A stretch of 12,057 nt of DNA from Christensenella sp. UBA4247 (GTDB taxonomy: Bacteria > Bacillota > Clostridia > Christensenellales > CAG-1252): contig DGWX01000042.1 of the NCBI GenBank assembly GCA_002395405.1, forward strand, positions 199-12,255, in the 5' to 3' direction. Every line of letters begins with the position of its first letter. Position 1 is the first letter of the stretch. The notes below the pieces were generated by a model. That model was not told the DNA's origin. It searched no databases and was given only the letters and a program-made list of their open reading frames with translations. This document shows, in pieces, positions 1 through 6,136 of this stretch. Position numbers and translations under genes: made by a program.

Positions 1-265
1 TCCCCGTTCGCTCGCCACTACTAAGGGAATCGATTGTTTTCTTTCTTTTCCTCCGGGTAATGAGATGTTTCAGTTCCCCGGGTGCCCCTCCGTACACTAT
101 GTATTTACGTACGAATACCAAGATATTGTCTTGGTGAGTTTCCTCATTCGGATATCTGCGGATCAAGGCTCATTTACAGCTCCCCACAGCTTTTCGCAGT
201 TAGTCACGTCCTTCTTCGGCGTCAAGTGCCAAGGCATCCACCCTACGCTCTTCGTAGCTTAATCT
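1..265 (-). rRNA. rrl: 23S ribosomal RNA, 5' end (partial)
   Basis: The reverse complement begins near position 264-266 with GATTAAGCTACGAAGAGCG and continues GTGGATGCCTTGGCA, the near-universal 5' end of bacterial 23S rRNA. The following helices (GACGAAGGACGTG-like, TGTGGGGAGC, GAGCCTTGATCC, GGGGAAACTC-like context) keep the expected order. The gene runs off the left edge, so only about the first 265 nt (most of domain I's first helices) are visible. It is the last visible member of a tRNA-Ala / tRNA-Ile / 23S transcription unit. The exact mature 5' end is uncertain by a few bases. Short ORFs overlapping this stretch on the plus strand are antisense artefacts. Confidence 0.97.
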
Positions 266-475
266 CTTAAAGTCTTTTATAACTTCTCGTTAGTTTAATG
301 TATCCTCAGCAAAATATCTATTCGTGAATTTGTTCGTATTACTCTTTACTCTTCATTTCTTAGATATTTAATTTCTAATTGATGAGATCTCATGCCACCC
401 TGGTGACATAAAATCTCCTATGCAGTTGTCAATGTACTTTGCGCAACGACAGTTGCGTTTCGCGATCTCTCGCTA
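266..475 (-). other. Transcribed spacer between tRNA-Ile and 23S rRNA
   Basis: About 210 nt of AT-rich transcribed spacer. It contains a 6-bp hairpin at 442-457 (CGCAAC/GTTGCG, loop of four), followed on the minus strand by GTACATTGACAACTGCATA at 419-437. That resembles the conserved TTGAAAACTGAATA-type element seen in 16S-23S spacers of many Firmicutes. A much longer stem at 384-417 is listed separately. No protein gene or further tRNA is visible here. Confidence 0.7.
384..417 (-). other. Long rRNA-spacer hairpin, probable RNase III processing stem
   Basis: Arms 384-399 and 402-417 pair along their whole length. There are 16 potential pairs with three G-U wobbles and no mismatch on the transcribed (minus) strand; the innermost pair must open to make a four-base loop. 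There is no T-run after it, so it does not look like a terminator. Its place about 120 nt upstream of the 23S 5' end suits a double-stranded processing site in the rRNA precursor. The processing role is inferred from position and shape. Confidence 0.6.
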
Positions 476-552
476 TGGTGGGCTCAAGTAGACTCGAACT
501 ACCGACCTCACGCTTATCAGGCGTGTGCTCTAACCAACTGAGCTATGAGCCC
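476..552 (-). tRNA. tRNA-Ile (anticodon GAT)
   Basis: The minus strand folds as a complete cloverleaf. The acceptor is GGGCTCA/TGAGCCC (546-552 with 480-486), the D-arm is AGCTCAGTTGGTTAGAGC, the anticodon stem-loop carries GAT at 516-518, and the T-arm contains GTTCGAGTC. Discriminator A is at 479 and an encoded CCA at 476-478. It is the usual spacer-type isoleucine tRNA of rRNA operons. Here it lies second, 7 nt downstream of tRNA-Ala and 210 nt upstream of 23S. Confidence 0.98.
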
Positions 553-559
553 TTGATCT

Positions 560-635
560 TGGTGGAGATGATCGGGTTCGAACCGGTGACCTCCTGCTTG
601 CAAGGCAGGCGCTCTACCAACTGAGCTACACCCCC
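560..635 (-). tRNA. tRNA-Ala (anticodon TGC)
   Basis: This is a complete cloverleaf on the minus strand. The acceptor GGGGGTG (629-635) pairs with CATCTCC (564-570) with two G-U wobbles. The D-arm is AGCTCAGTTGGTAGAGC, the anticodon loop CTTGCAA has TGC at 600-602, and the T-arm is GGTTCGAACC. Discriminator A is at 563 and CCA is encoded at 560-562. It is the first gene after the promoter at 668-696, with a leader of only about 25 nt, and no 16S rRNA sequence precedes it. Confidence 0.98.
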
Positions 636-667
636 GTTGCAGCTTCTCTATAAAAGATAGCTTTATA

Positions 668-696
668 ATAGTATCATTTGAAAAAACTTTTGTCAA
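668..696 (-). promoter_or_regulatory. Strong promoter of the tRNA-Ala/tRNA-Ile/23S operon
   Basis: On the minus strand TTGACA (691-696) is followed after exactly 17 nt by TACTAT (668-673). This is a near-consensus housekeeping sigma promoter. The DNA just upstream (697-740) is very A/T-rich with A-tracts, as in UP elements of rRNA promoters. Predicted initiation near 660-661 leaves about 25 nt before tRNA-Ala. A 6-bp inverted repeat (695-700 / 717-722) abuts and partly overlaps the -35 box. Confidence 0.8.
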
Positions 697-726
697 TGCT
701 TTTTTTCGTGTTTTTTAGCATTTTTC

Positions 727-778
727 AAAAAATTTTCAAAGCCGATCGAAGAGGCGCTTTTTAGGCGGTTTCGAATCG
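727..778 (-). terminator. Possible weak terminator after corA
   Basis: Arms 743-750 and 770-778 can form an 8-bp stem with one bulged base around a 19-nt loop. On the minus strand the stem is followed, after roughly a dozen bases, by a run of T (about 727-733). The loop is long and the T-run distant, so this is a weak candidate. It is offered only because corA ends at 810 and a new promoter starts at 696. Nothing better was seen between 697 and 809. Confidence 0.25.
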
Positions 779-809
779 ATTTTCCCCGAGAAAGAGAATC
801 TTTCCTTTA

Positions 810-1775
810 TCAGAACATCTTTTTCTTATAAAGGAAGATGCCCGATATGACTGCCAAAATAAAGGATACCGCGCAAACGACGCCAAAGCCCCAAACGCTA
901 TGCTCTCCCGGGATCCCGCCGAGGTTCATTCCGAATAAACTTGCGATCAAGGTGGGAACGGATAATACCAAAGTCAGCGCGGCGAGAACTTTCATGATCC
1001 CGTTTAGATTATTCGAAATGATCGTGCCGTACGCTTCCATCGTTCCGTTCATAATTTCTCTGTAAATCGAACACATTTCCGCCGCTTGCTTATTCTCGAT
1101 ACTCGCGTCCTCGATTACGTCCTGATCTTCTTCGTATTTTTTCAAATACGATTGTTTGTTCAGTTTTTCGATGACCGCGTCGTTCGCGGAGATGGAAGTG
1201 GAGAAATAAACGAGAGACTTTTGCAGATCCAGCATCTCGAGGATCGCGTCGTTCGACATATTCTTTTCGAGAGTGGACTGTACTCTTTGGCTCGCTTTGT
1301 TGATCAAACGAAGATAATAGAGATACTTCGTTGAGACTGCGTACAAAAGTTGGAAAGTCAGGCGCGTGGATTTTTGCGTTTCGACGTTTTTGACCCTACC
1401 GTATTTAAAATCGTTTATGATCGAGTTCTCTTTCAGGCAAACGGTTACGAGATAATTATCTTTATGTATGATGCCGAGAGGAATCGTTCCGTAAGTATAA
1501 TAATCGTTCTCCGGGTCTTCCTCGATGATAGGGACGTCCAAAAGGATCGTAACGCAATCGTCCTCTTTATCGATACGGGCGCGTTCTTCCTCGTCGAGCG
1601 CGGCTTTCAACGTGTCTTCTTCGATCCCGGTCAAAGCGGCGATCTTCTCCACTTCGCGATCGTCCGGATTGATCAAATTGACCCACTTATTAACCAAAAA
1701 ATCCGAGGTGAGCTCGACCCCGTCCGAACATACGGTAAGATTTTTATTGGATTCGTTATAAAGAATATCGATCAT
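810..1775 (-). CDS. corA: CorA-family magnesium/cobalt transporter
   Basis: This is a homopentameric inner-membrane channel that moves Mg2+ (and Co2+/Ni2+) down the membrane potential. The 321-residue length fits the family (about 310-350). A long soluble, mostly helical N-terminal domain (about 1-255) precedes two C-terminal membrane helices (about 262-283 and 294-316). The family-defining GMN signature sits at residues 282-284, the end of the first helix (LFGMNLGGIP). The tail is the short basic YKKKMF. The ATG has a perfect AGGAGG at 1781-1786, 5 nt upstream. It lies alone between the addBA operon and the rRNA promoter. Its leader carries a small acidic ORF and a hairpin that could hide the ribosome binding site, which suggests Mg2+-dependent control. 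CorA assignment is firm; ion preference and direction are not visible. Confidence 0.93.
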   Translation of the reverse strand: MIDILYNESNKNLTVCSDGVELTSDFLVNKWVNLINPDDREVEKIAALTGIEEDTLKAALDEEERARIDKEDDCVTILLDVPIIEEDPENDYYTYGTIPLGIIHKDNYLVTVCLKENSIINDFKYGRVKNVETQKSTRLTFQLLYAVSTKYLYYLRLINKASQRVQSTLEKNMSNDAILEMLDLQKSLVYFSTSISANDAVIEKLNKQSYLKKYEEDQDVIEDASIENKQAAEMCSIYREIMNGTMEAYGTIISNNLNGIMKVLAALTLVLSVPTLIASLFGMNLGGIPGEHSVWGFGVVCAVSFILAVISGIFLYKKKMF

Positions 1776-1778
1776 AAG

Positions 1779-1808
1779 CGCCTCCTATGGATTCCTCCGC
1801 AGGGGGCG
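1779..1808 (-). promoter_or_regulatory. Candidate hairpin sequestering the corA ribosome binding site
   Basis: In the mRNA, CGCCCCCT (1801-1808) can pair with AGGAGGCG (1779-1786) with one A-C mismatch and a 14-nt loop, enclosing the corA Shine-Dalgarno. A competing, weaker pairing joins CTCCG (1824-1828, inside the last codons of the leader ORF) to CGGAG (1795-1799) and can also draw in part of the C-run. The two pairings share bases, so they could act as alternatives. This is a by-eye fold; function is inferred. Confidence 0.35.
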
Positions 1809-1815
1809 AAAAAAA

Positions 1816-1872
1816 TTACGACCCGGAGCGGACGGATGCAGACTTCATATTATTATCTTCGTCAGGATCCAT
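1816..1872 (-). CDS. Putative leader peptide upstream of corA (18 aa)
   Basis: An 18-codon ORF begins with ATG at 1870-1872 and ends with TAA at 1816-1818, 40 nt before corA and out of frame with it. A strong ribosome binding site (AAAGGAGGGAGGGTT) directly precedes the ATG. The peptide is MDPDEDNNMKSASVRSGS, whose first six residues are acidic and contain proline. In Salmonella the Mg2+ transporter genes mgtA and corA have leader ORFs, and MgtL starts MEPDP. Such acidic/proline starts are known to destabilise ribosomes at low Mg2+. No homology is claimed: the ORF is short, but its start signal, position and composition agree. Alternatively it is a fortuitous ORF. Confidence 0.5.
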   Translation of the reverse strand: MDPDEDNNMKSASVRSGS

Positions 1873-1898
1873 AACCCTCCCTCCTTTTTCATAAATGC

Positions 1899-1928
1899 AG
1901 TTTATCATTATTTTGTAAAAACTTGCAA
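1899..1928 (-). promoter_or_regulatory. Probable promoter of the leader ORF - corA unit
   Basis: On the minus strand TTGCAA (1923-1928) is followed after 18 nt by TAAACT (1899-1904), which is preceded by TG one base away (TGATAAACT), an extended -10. Initiation near 1892 would give a leader of roughly 20 nt before the small ORF. The -35 lies just past the T-run that may end the upstream addBA operon. Boxes deviate from consensus, so confidence is moderate. Confidence 0.45.
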
Positions 1929-1938
1929 GCATATTTAC

Positions 1939-1980
1939 AAAAAAAAATCCGTTTTTTCGTCTCGCGCGCGAGCGCGCGCG
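1939..1980 (-). terminator. GC-palindrome hairpin with distant T-run, possible end of the addBA operon
   Basis: Just after the stop of the membrane-protein gene, an alternating CG tract forms a 7-bp all-GC stem (1963-1969 with 1974-1980, loop GAGC). A run of nine T follows on the minus strand at 1939-1947. About 15 nt separate stem and T-run, longer than in a classical intrinsic terminator, so the operon end is plausible but not certain. Confidence 0.4.
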
Positions 1981-1988
1981 TAAACATA

Positions 1989-2726
1989 TTATATATTTTC
2001 CCTATCCAATTCTCGGATCATTGCGCGAAGAGCTTCCGCGCCTCCGTCGGAATTCGGCTCGCGATCGCGGAAAAAGGCGTCTTTCCCCGAAAGCGTCGGA
2101 AGACGGAAAGAATCCCTTTCTTTTTTTACACGAAGCAAAGACCCGTCCAAAACGCGCGCCAGCGAATCCGCCGCCTTTCTTGCTCTTTCTTCATAACCGT
2201 ATAGCAAGAAAAAGAGGATAGCGCCGTTAAACAACGAAAAAAATGCGGAAAGAAACAGGCGAAGTAAGGTTTCGGAAAAAGGCGTAATAAAATAAAAGGA
2301 CAAGAAAACGAGGATCGAAAGCGCTGCGCTCAAACCGATATACACGCCGAGGCAGAGCGCCTTTTTATCTTTCACCTTTTCCAGCGCTCTTTCTCGAAAC
2401 TCAAACGCTGTTATCTCTCCTTCGGCGAACGCGTAAAACGGATACTTCAAAAAGGAGCTTCCGAAGCACCGTTTGAAAAAAAGATCGCGTGTTTCGCCCG
2501 AAACGACTCCGTTTTTCTTAAAACGCTTCGCTTTTTTATTCGCAGCTATCAGTTTCCCCTGCGCGCCGAAAGACAAAAGAATCGCGGAAAGAAAAAGATA
2601 AAAAACGGGAAAAAGGCAAGAGACAACGAAAAGAGGCTCCGCCGCGTAACGAGATAACACGTAAAGAAGGATCACCAAACCACTGAAAAAACTTTCCAAG
2701 AGGCACCGCCTTTGCCCTTGGATCAC
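1989..2726 (-). CDS. Four-helix membrane protein of unknown function, coupled to addA
   Basis: I do not recognise this 245-residue protein. It shows two pairs of hydrophobic segments (about 11-28 and 31-54, then 124-148 and 153-176). Between the pairs lies a basic soluble stretch of about 65 residues (59-122, rich in KKAKRFKK-type residues). A charged cytoplasmic-looking C-terminal tail (177-245) is helical and Arg/Glu-rich. The start is GTG at 2724-2726, whose GTGA overlaps the addA stop by 4 nt, so translation is probably coupled to addA. No strong ribosome binding site precedes it. It is the last gene of an addB-addA-membrane protein operon. A role in nuclease localisation is only a guess; it may be a bystander carried by the operon. 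Confidence 0.75.
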   Translation of the reverse strand: MIQGQRRCLLESFFSGLVILLYVLSRYAAEPLFVVSCLFPVFYLFLSAILLSFGAQGKLIAANKKAKRFKKNGVVSGETRDLFFKRCFGSSFLKYPFYAFAEGEITAFEFRERALEKVKDKKALCLGVYIGLSAALSILVFLSFYFITPFSETLLRLFLSAFFSLFNGAILFFLLYGYEERARKAADSLARVLDGSLLRVKKERDSFRLPTLSGKDAFFRDREPNSDGGAEALRAMIRELDRENI

Positions 2727-5700
2727 AATCGAATCAGTTCGTTTCTCCCAAGGACGAATATGTATTTTTCGACGTCCGCCGATCCGTACGCCTTTTGAAC
2801 GGCAAGCTCGTATAGATCCAGCTGCGCGCGATAGCGCTCTTTCAATATGTAAGCGGGTGCGGAAGTCAATTTATAATCGACGATCAGCGCTTGATTGCCC
2901 TTTCTCGCGATCAAATCGATCTTTCCCTGTATCGCCACGTAATCCTTTACGCCGGAAAGTCCGATCTCCTCCGCGGGAGAGCGCAACATAAAACTTTTTT
3001 CGCGTTCGACAGAAAAACCGTCCGTCAGATCTCGAATTTTTCTTACGGCGTCCAGCGCGACCGCGACGTCGATCTCATCTTTCTCGCTCTCGCTTAAAAC
3101 GCCGAGTTCTCGCATGTGTTCCAGCGCCTTTTCCATTTCTTCTTCCGATGACACGGACAAAGGAACGTTCTCCATGACCGCGTGAAACCGAGTTCCTTTC
3201 GACGCTTGATCCTCGGGAAAAAGCGGGATCGGAGGAGCGTAACCTTCTTCTTCCGTATTATTTATACCCGTTACGGTGTACTTTATACCCGTTTCGGTTG
3301 CTTTTTGATAGGGGTATTCGTAACGGAAAGCATCGCGAAGGAGCGCGGCGTTTTCCGAGCTTTCGGGAATAACGGGTAAAACTTTTTCCGGAACAAAACT
3401 CGCTTTTCTCTCAAAATAGCGTTCGATCGGATACTTGCCTTTGATCGCATACGCGATCCACTCCGCCATCGAAGAAGCAAACGCGGGAGAAGGGCGATCC
3501 CGATAGCTCTTTTCCGAGAGTTTGCCCGAAACGTAAAGAGAATTTTTCGCTCTCGTTAAAGCGACGTATAAAAGGCGCAACGAGTCTTCTCTGCCCTCTT
3601 CTCTCTTTTTTTTCGCGATCGCTTCCACCGCAAAGTTTTTTCTCTTTTCGAAATTCGCCTCGTCCGTTATCTTCTTTGCCACGCCGAGTTCTCTGTCCGC
3701 GGCGATCTGCCTATTATGATCTTCTACGGGATTTACATCCGCCGCTGTTCCCACCAAAAACACGACGGGGAATTCCAAACCTTTGCTGGCGTGGATCGTC
3801 ATAACCGAAACGGCGTCTTTCTCTTCGATCTCCCCTCCGTTTTTCCCGCTGTAAAACTCATCGTAAAAAGTAAGATACTCCGCGATACCCGCGTTTTCCC
3901 ATTTCCCTTTTAGCGATTCAACGAACGACAGCAGTTTCCCGAAACGCAATCTCCCGTCCTTTTCCTTTAACAAAGGCAAACGAAATTTCTCTTCCGCGAT
4001 AGAAGACGCAAGCTCGTATAATGGCAGGATCGAACTCATAAAACGAGCTTGTTCCAAATAAGAAAAGAGCGAACGAACAAGCGTTCCTTCCGGTTTTCCC
4101 GAATAGGAAAGCGCTTTTTCGTAAAAGTTTTTTCCCTCTTCTTTTCCGATCCGCAAGAGAGTTTCGTTCGACGCTTCAAACATCGGAGAACGCAAAACGG
4201 AAAGAAGCGCGTAATCGTCGGACGGACTTAAAATCAATCGCAAAAAATCCACGAGTTGCTCTTCTTCCAAGCCGTTTTCATCCTTCAAAAAATTGCCGAC
4301 GTTCAGAGGAATGCCCGCTTTTTGCAAGTAACGAACGACGGACGAAGCGGCGTTTCTCTTGGCGGCAAGGATCGCAACGTCGCGGTAAGAAACGGTAAAC
4401 GCAGCCTTTTTCTTCGCGTCGTATAACTTGCTTCCCACGACCTCCCGGAGCTTGGACAAAACCCATTCTCCTTCCGTTGATTTCTCTTCCGCTTCCTCTT
4501 CTTCGAGAACGGCGGTTCGAACGCTGTAAACGCCCGCGATTTCCGGGTTCTCTTCTTGCGGTTCTTCGAAAAAGAACAATCCGATCTCCCCTTCTTTTTC
4601 CTCCGTTGCCGCCGGCTCGCGCCCGGCAAGCAGGTGCTTTTTATAATCCACGCCGCCGAAAGACTCTGTCATCAGCGAGGAAAACACCGTATTCACGAAA
4701 TCGATCACGCAGGGAGAAGAACGGAAGTTTTTATCAAAAAGAATGACGTCCGAAGCCTCGGGATCGGCTTCTCCTCGTTTCAAGCGATCGTTAAATATCT
4801 CCGGATCCGCCAAGCGGAAGCGATAAATACTTTGTTTTACGTCGCCCACGGTAAACAGCTCGTTTCCTTCGGCGAGATAGCGAACGATCCGATCCTGAAC
4901 GGGGTTTACGTCCTGACATTCGTCCACCAGAACGTACTTAAACCCGAGCTCGCCTCGAATCTCCGGGCGAGACAAAAGCTCGACCGCATACTTTTCGAAA
5001 TCCGCATAATCGAGCAATTTTTCTTTTTCTTTGACTTTTTCGTACTCTTCGGAAAATTCGCGAGTAAGATCGATCAGTTCCGAAGTGGCAGCGGCGCTGT
5101 TTTTATAATCCTCTTCCGCCTGCGCGTAACTGCCGTAATCGGATAAAAGCCCTTTCATCTCCTTTAAGAAACGTTCGCATAGTTCGAACACGCATTCGCA
5201 TTCTTCCTTAAATTCGGGAAAAAGTTTTCCTTCCTTGGACGACAAACGCGGTTTCGCCCATGCGGCGGCGCGCTCCGCCGATAAGAATACGTCTCGCAAG
5301 GAAGAAACGGCAGAAAACTCGTCCAAGATCGTTTCGTAAAAACGCAGTTTTTCCGAGTAAGAGCGCGCTTCAAACGCAAGCGCTTTTTCGAATACGGGAC
5401 GAATGACTTCTCTAAGCGCAAAAATCCGCCTCGATAAATAGGAAAGATAATAAGACGCGTAAGGAGAAGCGCCGAGCGCAAGATTCGCCGTTTCTTTCGC
5501 TCGATCCAAAAATCCTTCTCTCTCCTCGCAGGTAGTCATAAGATCGTACAGCGCAAACACGCTGTCCGACAAAAGATCGTCGCCCTTTTCTCCGAATAAG
5601 CGGGAAAAAGAGAGATAGCGATCTTTATCCTCCGCATAGCGCTTTTTAATAAGGGAATTCATCGCCTGTTTTTTGTAAAAAACGGCGGAATCTTCGTCCA

Positions 5701-6136
5701 TAACCGAAAGCGACGGGGAAAGATTTACAAGCTCGAAATGCCTTTTGATGAGTCCGAGACAAAACGCGTGTATCGTTCCGCAAGACAAAAAGGGAAGCTC
5801 GTCCAACGCGCAAACGAGGGACTCGAATTCCCGATCCGCTTTTTCTTTTTCGGAGAGGTCGGAGGCTTCTCTCGATCTTTCCCTCGCGTTTTTGATCTCT
5901 TGGAGCAACAGATCGGAAAGGCGGCTCGTCATTTCCCGCGCCGACGCTTCGGTAAAGGTCATCATCGCGATCTCGCTCGTTTTCGCTCCTCGCTCTTTGA
6001 TAAGTTCCGCAACGCGGCTGACCATCGTCGTGGTTTTGCCGCTCCCTGCCGACGCGGAAATGATGACGTTCCCCTTTTTACTTTCGACAGCCCTTGCCTG
6101 CTCGGGCGTCATCTTTCTTTTTTTCTTGTCCGTCAT
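2723..6136 (-). CDS. addA: ATP-dependent helicase/nuclease subunit A (AddA)
   Basis: This is the motor and nuclease subunit of AddAB, the Firmicutes counterpart of RecBCD. It unwinds and trims DNA ends until Chi, then feeds a 3' overhang to RecA. At 1137 residues it is slightly shorter than the roughly 1230 of Bacillus subtilis. UvrD-type superfamily 1 motifs appear in order: Q13; Walker A ASAGSGKT (28-35); motif Ia MTFTEASAREMTSR (59-72); Walker B LVDECQD (403-409); motif III GDVKQSIYRFR (431-441); motif V TIHASKGLEFP (780-790); motif VI LLYVALTRAK (855-864). The C-terminal RecB-type nuclease keeps H985, D1074 (GKIDLI), D1087 and K1089 (IVDYK), and Q1105/Y1109. The ATG overlaps the addB stop by 4 nt (ATGA) and follows GAGGAGGGG, so the two subunits are made together. 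Confidence 0.97.
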   Translation of the reverse strand: MTDKKKRKMTPEQARAVESKKGNVIISASAGSGKTTTMVSRVAELIKERGAKTSEIAMMTFTEASAREMTSRLSDLLLQEIKNARERSREASDLSEKEKADREFESLVCALDELPFLSCGTIHAFCLGLIKRHFELVNLSPSLSVMDEDSAVFYKKQAMNSLIKKRYAEDKDRYLSFSRLFGEKGDDLLSDSVFALYDLMTTCEEREGFLDRAKETANLALGASPYASYYLSYLSRRIFALREVIRPVFEKALAFEARSYSEKLRFYETILDEFSAVSSLRDVFLSAERAAAWAKPRLSSKEGKLFPEFKEECECVFELCERFLKEMKGLLSDYGSYAQAEEDYKNSAAATSELIDLTREFSEEYEKVKEKEKLLDYADFEKYAVELLSRPEIRGELGFKYVLVDECQDVNPVQDRIVRYLAEGNELFTVGDVKQSIYRFRLADPEIFNDRLKRGEADPEASDVILFDKNFRSSPCVIDFVNTVFSSLMTESFGGVDYKKHLLAGREPAATEEKEGEIGLFFFEEPQEENPEIAGVYSVRTAVLEEEEAEEKSTEGEWVLSKLREVVGSKLYDAKKKAAFTVSYRDVAILAAKRNAASSVVRYLQKAGIPLNVGNFLKDENGLEEEQLVDFLRLILSPSDDYALLSVLRSPMFEASNETLLRIGKEEGKNFYEKALSYSGKPEGTLVRSLFSYLEQARFMSSILPLYELASSIAEEKFRLPLLKEKDGRLRFGKLLSFVESLKGKWENAGIAEYLTFYDEFYSGKNGGEIEEKDAVSVMTIHASKGLEFPVVFLVGTAADVNPVEDHNRQIAADRELGVAKKITDEANFEKRKNFAVEAIAKKKREEGREDSLRLLYVALTRAKNSLYVSGKLSEKSYRDRPSPAFASSMAEWIAYAIKGKYPIERYFERKASFVPEKVLPVIPESSENAALLRDAFRYEYPYQKATETGIKYTVTGINNTEEEGYAPPIPLFPEDQASKGTRFHAVMENVPLSVSSEEEMEKALEHMRELGVLSESEKDEIDVAVALDAVRKIRDLTDGFSVEREKSFMLRSPAEEIGLSGVKDYVAIQGKIDLIARKGNQALIVDYKLTSAPAYILKERYRAQLDLYELAVQKAYGSADVEKYIFVLGRNELIRL

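Noticed and set aside
65..270. Two small plus-strand ORFs at the left edge
   Set aside because: They are antisense to the 5' end of 23S rRNA and have no independent coding evidence.
442..457. Small hairpin CGCAAC/GTTGCG as a terminator after the tRNAs
   Set aside because: No T-run follows it on the transcribed strand and the 23S gene lies downstream; it is more likely spacer structure.
439..624. 61-residue plus-strand ORF across the two tRNA genes
   Set aside because: It is the antisense of tRNA-Ile and tRNA-Ala; the GSSRLELPTSRLSG-type peptide is a well-known artefact of tRNA complements.
1809..1818. T7 run after the leader ORF as an attenuator/terminator before corA
   Set aside because: No stable GC-rich stem ends directly before the run; only weak pairings were found, so transcription attenuation is not supported.
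1350..1874. 174-residue plus-strand ORF opposite corA
   Set aside because: corA on the minus strand has the GMN signature, membrane helices and a strong ribosome binding site; the opposite ORF is Phe/Arg/Ile-rich shadow sequence.
4556..5146. 196-residue plus-strand ORF inside addA
   Set aside because: It overlaps the Walker B and motif III region of addA on the other strand and shows no independent start signal.
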